Below are positions 31,351 to 39,136 of a DNA stretch of 40,685 bases, piece by piece. Position numbers and translations under genes: made by a program. Each line of letters begins with the position of its first letter. Within the stretch, counting starts at the first letter, position 1. Below the pieces are notes generated by a model. It did not search any database. It saw only the letters and a program-made list of their open reading frames with translations, and had not been told where the DNA came from. The DNA is from Candidatus Magasanikiibacteriota bacterium. Lineage in GTDB: Bacteria; Patescibacteriota; Patescibacteriia; Magasanikbacterales; UBA922. The stretch spans positions 1-40,685 of the forward strand of contig PBBY01000017.1 of NCBI GenBank assembly GCA_002716765.1, in the 5' to 3' direction.

Positions 31351-31379
31351 ACCCTATCACAGATAAAAAAAATTGTCAA
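31351..31379 (-). promoter_or_regulatory. Promoter TTGACA-17-TAGGGT of the minus-strand coiled-coil operon
   Basis: On the minus strand TTGACA (31379-31374), 17-base spacer, TAGGGT (31356-31351). Transcription would start near 31344. The rest of 31308-31532 has only the ALDH promoter. Confidence 0.6.
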
Positions 31380-31501
31380 GTAATATACCTAATTACAATA
31401 ATTATCTTGCTATATTATGCTAATAATATATTCTAAATATCTGCTTTAAAAGGCCACAATTATACTAATATATGGAAAATAACTCGCCTCATTTTGCATA
31501 A

Positions 31502-31512
31502 TATACTATACT
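31502..31512 (+). promoter_or_regulatory. -10 boxes of the aldehyde dehydrogenase operon
   Basis: Two overlapping TATACT boxes (31502-31507 and 31507-31512). The leader to the ATG at 31533 would be about 14-19 bases and ends in ACCCTTT. Confidence 0.5.
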
Positions 31513-31532
31513 ATAAGAACTAACTACCCTTT

Positions 31533-32915
31533 ATGAAACAAAAAGACATTCAGGATCATATTGCGGCACAACGCACTTTTTTTTCACAAAACACCACACG
31601 AGAATACCACTTTCGTATGGATCAGCTTTCTTGCCTAGCAAAAGCCATTCGAGCCTACGAAAAACCATTAACAAAAGCACTGAATGCCGACATGAAAAAA
31701 CCAGCATTTGAGGCGTTTACCAGCGAAATTGCAGTACCACTTTTAGATATCTCTTTTACAAAAAAACACCTGAAACGCTGGATGAAACCTACGTATTACA
31801 AAAAAACAGCACTTTTACCATTTGCAAAAGCACAAACCATTCCAGAACCGCGTGGTAACGTACTTATTATTGCACCATGGAATTATCCGGTTCACTTGGC
31901 ATTACTACCTCTTGTTTCTTCTATTGCTGCTGGAAACTGTTCTGTTATTAAACCATCAGAAATAACACCAGAAACAAGCCGGGTTTTAACTAAAATGATT
32001 GCAGAATATTTTGATCCGGGATTTATTACGTGCATAGAGGGTGCAGTGCAGGAAACACAATGGTTATTGGAAGAACAATATGATTATATATTTTTTACCG
32101 GCTCAACGCACGTAGGAAAAATAGTTATGGGAGCAGCAGCAAAACACCTTACCCCAGTCACACTTGAACTTGGTGGAAAATGTCCGGTAATTGTTGGTGC
32201 AGACGCAAACATTAACCAAGCAGCAAAAGACATTGTTTGGGGTAATTGTGTAAATGCGGGCCAAACCTGTATTGCTCCAAACCATGTCTTTGTCCATGAA
32301 TCACAAAAAGACGCATTTATTGCGGCATGCAAAACACATATTCACACATTATACGGAAAAAATCCTCAAAAAAGTCCAGATTATGCACGTATCGTTTCTG
32401 GCTCACATTTTGATAGACTTATTGGACTGCTAAAAGGTCAAGGTATTTTGTGCGGCGGAACACACAATAAAAAAGAGCGATATATTGCACCAACACTTAT
32501 CTCACCAAAAGGCAAAAATCCAAAAATTATGCAGGAAGAAATTTTTGGCCCACTCTTGCCAATTATTTCATTTTCTGAAACAAAAGAGGTGGTAACCCAT
32601 ATTCAATCTCACCCATCTCCCCTTGCAATTTACCTGTATGCAAAAAAATCCATAACAAAAGACATGATTATTCCGCACACCAAGTCTGGTGCTGTTTCGG
32701 TAAACAGTGTATTATCATACACCGCACACCCTAATTTGCCGTTTGGTGGTGTTGGCAACAGTGGTTTTGGTGCGTATCACGGAAAACATGGATTTGACGC
32801 ATTTACCTATGCCAGAACCATATACACACAAAACAATCCGCAACGTTTGGCATTTCGGTTTCCGCCATATTCAGCAAAAACATTGCGATTAGCAAAAAAA
32901 ATATTTCGTATCTAA
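31533..32915 (+). CDS. Aldehyde dehydrogenase, class-3-like
   Basis: Oxidises an aldehyde to the acid with NAD(P). 460 residues, the short form typical of class 3/fatty aldehyde dehydrogenases. Visible are the APWNYP oxyanion/cofactor motif (114-119), IKPSE, FTGSTHVG (188-195), catalytic Glu212 in LELGGKCP and nucleophile Cys246 in NAGQTCIAP, then EEIFGPLLP. The C-terminus ends in PPYSAKTLRLAKKIF, like the membrane-proximal tail of class 3. The physiological aldehyde is not known. First gene of an operon with the glycosyltransferase and TVP38-like genes. Confidence 0.95.
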   Translation: MKQKDIQDHIAAQRTFFSQNTTREYHFRMDQLSCLAKAIRAYEKPLTKALNADMKKPAFEAFTSEIAVPLLDISFTKKHLKRWMKPTYYKKTALLPFAKAQTIPEPRGNVLIIAPWNYPVHLALLPLVSSIAAGNCSVIKPSEITPETSRVLTKMIAEYFDPGFITCIEGAVQETQWLLEEQYDYIFFTGSTHVGKIVMGAAAKHLTPVTLELGGKCPVIVGADANINQAAKDIVWGNCVNAGQTCIAPNHVFVHESQKDAFIAACKTHIHTLYGKNPQKSPDYARIVSGSHFDRLIGLLKGQGILCGGTHNKKERYIAPTLISPKGKNPKIMQEEIFGPLLPIISFSETKEVVTHIQSHPSPLAIYLYAKKSITKDMIIPHTKSGAVSVNSVLSYTAHPNLPFGGVGNSGFGAYHGKHGFDAFTYARTIYTQNNPQRLAFRFPPYSAKTLRLAKKIFRI

Positions 32916-32921
32916 TGCGTC

Positions 32922-33614
32922 ATGAAACTTTCTATTATTATTTCTACATATAATGACATGTCGCATGGATATATTCAGCAGATCTGCAAAGAAATAACCC
33001 GTATTCCAGAAACAGAAATTATTGTGGTTGATGGTGGAAGCAAAGATAAAACTGTTGACTGTGCAAAGCAATATGGTGCAAAAGTGCTAATTATTCCAAA
33101 TTCTACACGCGGAAAACGATTGCATGTTGGTGCAGAACACAGTAATGGACGTATGCTTTTTTTTCATCACCCAAGAACTATTATCCCGCGCGAAGCCATA
33201 GAATATCTTGTATTAAAAGTAAATGAACTATCTTGGGGCGGGTTTACTCATCAATTTGATTTCCCTTCTTTCCTTGCAAATTGGACTTCTTGGTATTCGA
33301 ATGAAATTCGCATAAAAAAAAGAGGAATAGTCTATTTAGATCATGGTATTTTTGTACAAACACCACTATATAGAAGAAGTGGTGGATTTCCAGATTTTCC
33401 TATTTTTGAAGACACAGTACTTTCTACGCAGTTACGAAAATTAGAGTCGCCAACACTACTCCCACAGAAAAGTGTGGTGTCGAGTATTCGGTTTAAAAAA
33501 AATGGCTGGTCATATCAAGTAATACTCAATCAGCTAATGAAATTAGGATACTCACTTGGACTTTCTCCAAAAACATTGTACAAGATGTATGAGCGTGGTC
33601 TGTGGTTAAATTAA
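32922..33614 (+). CDS. Family 2 glycosyltransferase-like protein (TIGR04283 pattern)
   Basis: 230 residues. The GT-A fold start LSIIISTYND (3-12), EIIVVDGGSKDKT (32-44) and TRGKRLHVGAEHSNGRMLFFHHPRTIIP (about 62-89) follow the TIGR04283 subgroup. The acidic metal-binding motif (usually HADT or DxD) reads HHPRT, so the Asp is lost. The later GGFPDFPIFEDTVLSTQLR matches the acceptor-side acidic ED motif. The enzyme may be metal-independent or use another residue. It follows the ALDH gene by 6 bases. Confidence 0.8.
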   Translation: MKLSIIISTYNDMSHGYIQQICKEITRIPETEIIVVDGGSKDKTVDCAKQYGAKVLIIPNSTRGKRLHVGAEHSNGRMLFFHHPRTIIPREAIEYLVLKVNELSWGGFTHQFDFPSFLANWTSWYSNEIRIKKRGIVYLDHGIFVQTPLYRRSGGFPDFPIFEDTVLSTQLRKLESPTLLPQKSVVSSIRFKKNGWSYQVILNQLMKLGYSLGLSPKTLYKMYERGLWLN

Positions 33615-33625
33615 TATATAATGCT

Positions 33626-34261
33626 ATGAAACATACAAAAAAAATAGGTATTAGTGTCTGGCTTTGTATTATCCTCATACTATTTACCATACTACACACA
33701 AAAGGTATTTCTTTTAGTACTCTTTCAGCGCATATTGATACCGTATTACGCAAAGCCGGATGGTTGGCGCCAGTGCTATATATTTTGCTTTACATGCTTC
33801 GACCAATCACATTCTTTCCGGCAACCATACTTACCGTTCTGGCTGGCGCTATTTTTGGTGGCATATATGGCAGCGTATACACCATTATTGCCGCAACCGC
33901 GAGCGCTGTTGTAACCTATGGTATTGGAAATTATATAGGAAAAGATGGTCTAAAAAAATTCACCACTTCTTATCCAAAATCCACAACATGGCTTTCTCGA
34001 TTACAAGAGCGTGGATTTTTGGCCGTACTATTGTTGCGATTAGCGTATGCACCATTTGATATTGTTGGATATATTGCTGGTGCTGCAAAAGTGCGGTTAG
34101 TTGATTTTATTATTGCAACAAGTATTGGTATCATTCCTGGAACTATTTCTTTTGTGTTACTTGGTAGTGGCACAAAAAATACGCCACACCTTGTACTTGC
34201 TATACTATTTTTTATCATTAGCATAGGCACTTCATATTCTGTAAAAAAGAAACAAAAATAA
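33626..34261 (+). CDS. TVP38/TMEM64 (SNARE-associated, VTT) family membrane protein
   Basis: 211 residues with about five or six membrane segments. Family pattern: PITFFPATILTVLAGAIFGGIYGSVYTIIAATASAVVTYGIGNYIGK, then FLAVLLLRLAYAPFDIVGYIAGAAKVRLVDFIIATSIGIIPGT, the VTT-domain re-entrant helices with Arg and Pro-Phe-Asp. VTT/DedA proteins include lipid scramblases and are thought to move lipids or proton-coupled substrates; the role here is unknown. The ATG at 33626 follows the glycosyltransferase stop by 11 bases. Confidence 0.88.
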   Translation: MKHTKKIGISVWLCIILILFTILHTKGISFSTLSAHIDTVLRKAGWLAPVLYILLYMLRPITFFPATILTVLAGAIFGGIYGSVYTIIAATASAVVTYGIGNYIGKDGLKKFTTSYPKSTTWLSRLQERGFLAVLLLRLAYAPFDIVGYIAGAAKVRLVDFIIATSIGIIPGTISFVLLGSGTKNTPHLVLAILFFIISIGTSYSVKKKQK

Positions 34262-34284
34262 ACCAGGTAGGATAAGTTTATCTG

Positions 34285-34313
34285 TTGAAAAGCAAAACAA
34301 CGCATGATATACT
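34285..34313 (+). promoter_or_regulatory. Promoter of rpiB-rpe
   Basis: TTGAAA (34285-34290), 17-base spacer, TATACT (34308-34313). AACCCT and then AGGAGGG precede the ATG at 34352. Confidence 0.65.
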
Positions 34314-34351
34314 GCAGGTACCATTCACTTAAACCCTAAAGGAGGGTAATC

Positions 34352-34822
34352 ATGTTTCGTATGGAAGATTTTTATACTGGTCCGCTTTTTATAGCAAGTG
34401 ACCATGCTGGATTCCGCCTAAAAAACAGAACTGTTCGCTACATCCAAAACGAGCTTCATCTTGAAGTACAAGACCTTGGTCCCACAGAGTACGACCCGCA
34501 AGATGATTACCCGGACTATATCATCCCTCTGACACAAAAAGTACGTGAAACACAAGGGCGCGGTATTGTGGTTTGTGGTAGTGGTATTGGTGTGTGTATT
34601 GCAGCAAACAAAGTAGCTGGGATTCGTTGTGGTATTGGATACAACTCCGAAGTTGCCGAGTCTATGATGCAACACAACAACACCAATGTTCTTGCACTTG
34701 CCGGTGGTGCCTTGTCAGAGGATCACGCCAAGCTTATTGTAAAAACATGGCTTATGAATAATTTTACCGAAGAAGAACGCCATGTTCGTAGACTTGGTAA
34801 AATTGCCAAACTCGAAAAATAA
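34352..34822 (+). CDS. rpiB: Ribose-5-phosphate isomerase B
   Basis: Interconverts ribose 5-phosphate and ribulose 5-phosphate. 156 residues of the RpiB/LacAB family: SDHAG (16-20), CGSGIG with catalytic Cys75 (usually CGTGIG; Thr is Ser here), ANKVAGIRC, and HNNTNVLALAGGA, in which His108 is the ring-opening base region. A clear AGGAGG site is 6 bases upstream. It is followed after 9 bases by rpe, so the pair would supply ribose 5-phosphate and xylulose 5-phosphate in the non-oxidative pentose pathway. Confidence 0.93.
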   Translation: MFRMEDFYTGPLFIASDHAGFRLKNRTVRYIQNELHLEVQDLGPTEYDPQDDYPDYIIPLTQKVRETQGRGIVVCGSGIGVCIAANKVAGIRCGIGYNSEVAESMMQHNNTNVLALAGGALSEDHAKLIVKTWLMNNFTEEERHVRRLGKIAKLEK

Positions 34823-34831
34823 GGAGACCGT

Positions 34832-35470
34832 ATGATCAGTATTATTCCTTCAATTCTTGTTCCAGACAAGAAGACCTTTCTTACTAACTACACCGGACTT
34901 GGTGATAGTGTTTCTATGATTCAGCTCGATATTGCCGATGGCAAGTTTGTACCAAATGCCACATGGGCAGATCCAAAAACTGTTTCTGATACTGTTAAAA
35001 CCAATGTTGAGCTGCATTTAATGGTAAACGACCCCGTTGCCGAGATGAAAAAATGGGTGTACGTTCGACAAGTAACGCGTGTGCTTATTCATGTTGAATC
35101 ACCACATGAAGTTGCAGAAACCATACGAAAAGCTAAGCAAATAAATTGGGAAATTGGATTGGTACTTAACCCAAACACACCAACTTCGGTCCTTCATGAT
35201 TTTTTGGACGACATTGATCTTGTTATGTTTATGGGAGTGTATCCTGGATTTCAAGGTCAGGAATTTATTCCAGAAACCTGCGACAGAATTACACAAACCA
35301 AAGCAAAAGGAATAACATTGCCTATTTCGGTAGATGGCGGTGTAAACGAAAAAACCATTCCTGCGCTCGTGCAATCTGGTGTTGATATTATTTGTCCTGG
35401 AAGTGCTGTTTTTGGTAACGACAAAACACCTGCAGAAAATATATTGGCCTTGCAACAACTTGTTGTATAA
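34832..35470 (+). CDS. rpe: Ribulose-phosphate 3-epimerase-like protein, QxD variant
   Basis: 212 residues, TIM barrel. IIPSILVPD at the N-terminus, IQLDIADGKFVPN (30-42), ELHLMV (His62), GLVLNPNTP, FMGVYPGFQGQEF and SVDGGV (Asp168) are all recognisable. In standard Rpe the HxD motif (HVDVMDG) supplies a metal ligand; here the His is Gln31 and Asp33 remains. His62 and Asp168 are kept. AAGGAGA precedes the start. The role follows from its place next to rpiB; activity is likely but the metal site is altered. Confidence 0.88.
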   Translation: MISIIPSILVPDKKTFLTNYTGLGDSVSMIQLDIADGKFVPNATWADPKTVSDTVKTNVELHLMVNDPVAEMKKWVYVRQVTRVLIHVESPHEVAETIRKAKQINWEIGLVLNPNTPTSVLHDFLDDIDLVMFMGVYPGFQGQEFIPETCDRITQTKAKGITLPISVDGGVNEKTIPALVQSGVDIICPGSAVFGNDKTPAENILALQQLVV

Positions 35471-35494
35471 ACTTCTGTGCAACCTATATCTTTA

Positions 35495-35539
35495 TACACG
35501 TGTACATCCGCTAGCCCGCTTCCGTTTGTGCACGTGTAC
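35495..35539. repeat. Two palindromic CACGTG sites upstream of the flavoprotein gene
   Basis: TACACGTGTAC (35495-35505) and TGCACGTGTAC (35529-35539) are near-identical direct repeats 34 bases apart, about three helical turns. Each is largely self-palindromic, and the two can also pair with one G-U pair across a 22-base GC-richer loop. They lie between rpe and the ATG at 35565. Confidence 0.55.
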
Positions 35540-35564
35540 TACTCTAACTTTTTAACCCTATTTT

Positions 35565-36515
35565 ATGTACGATTTAGTGATTATTGGCGCATCAGCTGCC
35601 GGATCTGCTGCGGCAGTATATGCTGCACGACGTCGGCTAAACTTTATTATAATCAGCAAAGACATTGGCGGAGAAGTAGTAAAAAACGGAGAAGTAGAAA
35701 ACTGGCTTGGTATAATTCACACAACTGGTATTGAACTAGCACAACAGTTTAAAGCACATTTAGATGCCAACGAGGTGGTAATAGAAAATGGATGGGAAGT
35801 CACAGGAATTTCTCAAGAAAATACTATACACACTATTCATACTAAAAAAGGTGGCGAAGAAAAACATATCCAAACCAAGTCTATTATTATTGCCACCGGA
35901 ATTCATCCACGGCATTTAGGTGTTCCTGGTGAAGCCGAATTACAAAAGCGTGGCGTAACATCTTGCACGGTTTGCGACGGTCCATTATACAGAAACAAAA
36001 TCACTACAACAATCGGTGCCGGAAACACTGCGTTAGAATCCGCGCTTATGCTTGCAGATATTGCAGAAAAAGCATACCTTATTACAAAATACCCAAACAC
36101 ACCAGAAACAAATCACGGATTCCCAAAAGGGGAAAACGTCTTAATAGAAAAAATTATCAAAAAAGATAATGTAGAAATTATTTACAATGCCGACACCACA
36201 AAAATTTTAGGAGATAAAAAAGTAGAAGGCGTAGAATACAAAGATTTAGCAACTGGAGAACTGCATACGCATAAAACCGACGGAGCAATGGTGCACATTG
36301 GCATGGTCCCAAATTCTGGTTTTACCGATTGTGTAAAAAAGAATGAAAACAAAGAAATAGAAATAGATTTACGCGCACAAACCAGTTGTAAAGGTATTTT
36401 TGCCGCCGGAGATGTCACAAATATTCCATTTAAACAACTTATGATTGCCTCTGGCCAAGGTGTTATTGCCGCGCTCAGCGCCATTGATTATCTAAACTAC
36501 GCAAAAGAAGAATAA
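35565..36515 (+). CDS. Thioredoxin reductase-like flavoprotein
   Basis: 316 residues with the TrxB plan. FAD site GASAAGSAA (8-16), ATGIHPR, redox pair Cys134-Thr-Val-Cys137 (SCTVCDGPLY), the second nucleotide site GAGNTALESA (151-160) and the C-terminal FAAGDVTNIPFKQLMIASGQG. Normal NADPH enzymes have GGGxSA and then HRRxxxR for the 2'-phosphate; here the region reads LITKYPNTPETN without Arg. It may use NADH, or another donor as in ferredoxin- or flavin-linked relatives. AACCCT lies before the ATG; no SD. No thioredoxin gene is adjacent. Confidence 0.88.
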   Translation: MYDLVIIGASAAGSAAAVYAARRRLNFIIISKDIGGEVVKNGEVENWLGIIHTTGIELAQQFKAHLDANEVVIENGWEVTGISQENTIHTIHTKKGGEEKHIQTKSIIIATGIHPRHLGVPGEAELQKRGVTSCTVCDGPLYRNKITTTIGAGNTALESALMLADIAEKAYLITKYPNTPETNHGFPKGENVLIEKIIKKDNVEIIYNADTTKILGDKKVEGVEYKDLATGELHTHKTDGAMVHIGMVPNSGFTDCVKKNENKEIEIDLRAQTSCKGIFAAGDVTNIPFKQLMIASGQGVIAALSAIDYLNYAKEE

Positions 36516-36525
36516 TCTTTTTATT

Positions 36526-36849
36526 ATGTTACTTGAATCATTTATTCCTCAACTTCCAACGACGTCCATAGATATTGCTGTATATGTTTGCGCATATATT
36601 GGTATTGTATTACTTGTCTATGCCACGTTTATAGAAAAAGAACATCGACAAGACATTGTTCGTGCACTTGGCGCTGCTGGGATGTTTGTGTATGCCGTGC
36701 ATATACAAAATCTTATTTTTAGTATTGCAATGGCCGCTGTTACTTGTGCCGCACTAATTGAATTTATAGAAATTATGTTGGGCTTGCACAAAAACAGTCC
36801 AGAACAACTACAACAGTACAAATCTCGATGGCGAATAAAAAAGAAATAA
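36526..36849 (+). CDS. Small membrane protein, unknown
   Basis: 107 residues with three hydrophobic segments (about 16-35, 46-62 and 66-88), a short acidic-basic loop (EKEHRQD) and a basic C-terminus (SRWRIKKK). The C-terminal arrangement suggests the tail lies in the cytoplasm. No family recognised. It follows the flavoprotein gene by 10 bases and precedes the PfkB gene by 21 bases, so co-transcription is likely. Confidence 0.65.
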   Translation: MLLESFIPQLPTTSIDIAVYVCAYIGIVLLVYATFIEKEHRQDIVRALGAAGMFVYAVHIQNLIFSIAMAAVTCAALIEFIEIMLGLHKNSPEQLQQYKSRWRIKKK

Positions 36850-36870
36850 TCATTCTTTTAAAAACCACAT

Positions 36871-37848
36871 ATGTTTAATCTTATTACAATTGGTGACTGC
36901 GTTATTGACACGTTTCTTATTTTAGACGACACATCAAAGCAATGCGCTATTGCCAAAAACAAGAAAGAACTCCGCCTTAATTTTGGGGATAAAATTCCCA
37001 TCTCCGCCAGCGATCAATCGATTGGTGGAAACGCAGCAAATGTTGCTGTTGGTGCAACAAAACTTTCCTGTAAAACAGCAATTATCACAGAACTCGGGGA
37101 TGATATTTCTGGACACGTAATAAAAGAAGCATTGCATGATTCTGGTGTTAACACAACATTGGCAAAAATCCAGAAAAATAAACAAACCCGCTATTCTGTT
37201 ATTTTACATTTCAAAAGCGAAAGAACTATTCTTTCATACCAAGCAAAACGGCAATATACTTTACCAAAAATACCAAAAGCAGATTGGATATACTACACCT
37301 CTTTGTCAAAAGGATTTGAGGTAATACAAAAAAAACTTATTACCCATCTAAAGAAAAATCCAGATATTTCCCTTGCGATAAACCCTGGATCATTTCAAAT
37401 GAACGCAGGGAAGTCTGTGATTAAACATATTTTACCATTTACCACACTACTGGTGGTAAATAAAGAAGAGGCGCAAAAGCTTGTTGGGAAAAAAGCATCA
37501 ATCTACACTCTTGCAAAATCATTATACAAAAAAGGTGTAAAACAAATCATTATTACCGATAGCACAAATGGTTCTTATAGTTTTGATGGGTCACAATTTT
37601 TATTTATGCCAACATATAATATTAAAGCTGTCGCAAGAACCGGCGCCGGCGATGCGTATACTAGTGGTGTTCTTTCTGCACTCATTCACAAAAAAACATT
37701 AGCCGAAGCAATGCAATGGGGAACGGCAAACGCTAGTGGTGTGATTCAAAAAGTTGGTGCCCAACAAGGTTTATTATCCTTGCGCAAAACAAAAGCAATG
37801 ATAAAAAAATACAAAAAAGTAGTCCCGAAAAAAATAAAAAAATACTAA
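36871..37848 (+). CDS. PfkB-family carbohydrate or nucleoside kinase
   Basis: 325 residues. GGNAANVAVGATKL (52-65) is PfkB signature 1; the ATP/anion-hole motif is RTGAGDAYTSG with catalytic Asp261. NKEEAQKLVG and ITDSTNGSY match the nucleotide-binding strand region. Ribokinase, adenosine kinase and sugar kinases share these motifs; the substrate cannot be fixed here. The C-terminus is Lys-rich (KKYKKVVPKKIKKY). It ends at a bidirectional terminator. Confidence 0.88.
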   Translation: MFNLITIGDCVIDTFLILDDTSKQCAIAKNKKELRLNFGDKIPISASDQSIGGNAANVAVGATKLSCKTAIITELGDDISGHVIKEALHDSGVNTTLAKIQKNKQTRYSVILHFKSERTILSYQAKRQYTLPKIPKADWIYYTSLSKGFEVIQKKLITHLKKNPDISLAINPGSFQMNAGKSVIKHILPFTTLLVVNKEEAQKLVGKKASIYTLAKSLYKKGVKQIIITDSTNGSYSFDGSQFLFMPTYNIKAVARTGAGDAYTSGVLSALIHKKTLAEAMQWGTANASGVIQKVGAQQGLLSLRKTKAMIKKYKKVVPKKIKKY

Positions 37849-37893
37849 GCCGCGTGTCATATTGAAGCAGACGTAAGAAAACTAAAACAACAT

Positions 37894-37922
37894 AAAAAAT
37901 CACCCTCGTACGGTGATTTTTT
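37894..37922. terminator. Bidirectional terminator between convergent genes
   Basis: AAAAAATCACC (37894-37904) and GGTGATTTTTT (37912-37922): an 11-bp stem with T-runs on both strands, between the PfkB gene and the DJ-1/PfpI gene. Confidence 0.9.
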
Positions 37923-37927
37923 ATATG

Positions 37928-38446
37928 TTATTGTAAAACCGATATTATTGCTTTTCCAAATGCTTCGGCAGAACTTGGGCCGTCTGCTGTAACAATATTA
38001 CCATCTATCACCACCGGTTCTGGAGCATATGTTACATTATTTTGTGGAAAAATAGTTTCTAACTCCCCATCTTTATTCCACCCAGTTGCCTTTTTTCCGA
38101 TAAGCACATGAGCTTTTGCCAAAATTCTTGGGGAAATACAAATAGCACCATATGGTTTTTTTAACACCATCATTTCATTGACTATTCTATTGGTTTCCTG
38201 ATTATCTAAATGATCCAAAGCTCCCGGACCACCAATAACAAATATTCCGTCAAATTCTTTTGGATCCACGTCTTGTAATACCATATCCACTTGCGCCACC
38301 GAACCATCTTTTGTCACCGCCTCACCTGTTGCATCACTTATCGTTACCACTAAAAATCCTGCATCTTCTAATAATTGTTTTGGTGTGCCGTATTCAACCG
38401 GCTGAAATCCTTTACTTGCAATAACAAGTCCTACTTTTTTTGTCAT
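37928..38446 (-). CDS. DJ-1/PfpI-family protein
   Basis: 172 residues. IASKGFQPVEYGTPKQLLEDAG has the conserved Glu18; FDGIFVIGGPGALDHL and the nucleophile elbow GAICISPRIL with Cys103 follow. The residue after the Cys is usually His (AICHGP) and is Ile here, as in DJ-1-like rather than PfpI-protease-like members. Family activities include glyoxalase, chaperone and redox sensing; none can be chosen. It is transcribed with the two helical paralogues upstream. Confidence 0.85.
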   Translation of the reverse strand: MTKKVGLVIASKGFQPVEYGTPKQLLEDAGFLVVTISDATGEAVTKDGSVAQVDMVLQDVDPKEFDGIFVIGGPGALDHLDNQETNRIVNEMMVLKKPYGAICISPRILAKAHVLIGKKATGWNKDGELETIFPQNNVTYAPEPVVIDGNIVTADGPSSAEAFGKAIISVLQ

Positions 38447-38456
38447 AGTGTTCTGT

Positions 38457-39134
38457 TTAAGACAACCCTTCTATTTGTCCTTTATACCACTCTAATTTTC
38501 CTTGTACTTTTTCTTTTGTTGGCCGTTCTTCTATTTCTGCAAATCCTTTTTCAAAAAAATCAATCTGCCCATCTATTTCTTCTGCAAATGCATCATTCTT
38601 TTCTTTAAGTAATGCCAATTCATTAAGATTTTCTTTCATACCTGCTAATTCTTGAGTATATTTTGCAATACACTGTGCATATTCTTCTTTTTTTTCATCA
38701 CTAGTAGCAAGGTTTTTTACATAGTCACGCATTGCACTGGCTGTTTCTACGGCCGTTTCTTGTAGTATAGCATCTTCCTCAGGTGTAAAGGCTTTTTCGT
38801 AGTCGTCTCCTTTGCGAAAGTTATGTATATCTCCTCCACCTTCTTGGAATGCAATATATTTTTTTTGTAATTGATCTGGTAATTGATCTAAAAAAAATGA
38901 CTTCTCTTTTTCACGAGTATGCGTTTCTTTAAACTCTCTTTCTGCCTGCCAATATGGCCAAGCATGTGCACCCAGTGCTTTCATGTGTTTTTCTATTTCT
39001 TCTAATGGTGCATTACTTTTCTTTACTGACTCATACGCATTTTGTGCTTGCGCAAAAACACCCTCATCTATACCAAACGGCTTTTTTTGTAGCAATATCT
39101 TAAAAAGTTGCAGCGTATACTCATTGTAATTCAT
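38457..39134 (-). CDS. Hypothetical helical protein, paralogue A
   Basis: 225 residues, predicted all-helical and acidic. It shares blocks with the next gene upstream: the W-P-Y motif (AHAWPYWQAEREF versus KKLWPYREAFWEF), FLDQLPDQLQKKYIAFQEGGGDIHNF versus LLQKISPELKKKYLQFTIAGGTFRDL, and a C-terminal EWYKGQ versus EFYEGR segment. No signal peptide, no known domain. The pair looks like a tandem duplication of a lineage-specific family. Confidence 0.65.
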   Translation of the reverse strand: MNYNEYTLQLFKILLQKKPFGIDEGVFAQAQNAYESVKKSNAPLEEIEKHMKALGAHAWPYWQAEREFKETHTREKEKSFFLDQLPDQLQKKYIAFQEGGGDIHNFRKGDDYEKAFTPEEDAILQETAVETASAMRDYVKNLATSDEKKEEYAQCIAKYTQELAGMKENLNELALLKEKNDAFAEEIDGQIDFFEKGFAEIEERPTKEKVQGKLEWYKGQIEGLS

Positions 39135-39136
39135 AA

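Noticed and set aside
35471-35564. Possible tRNA between rpe and the flavoprotein gene
   Set aside because: The palindromes do not fold into a cloverleaf and no TTC loop or acceptor stem is present.
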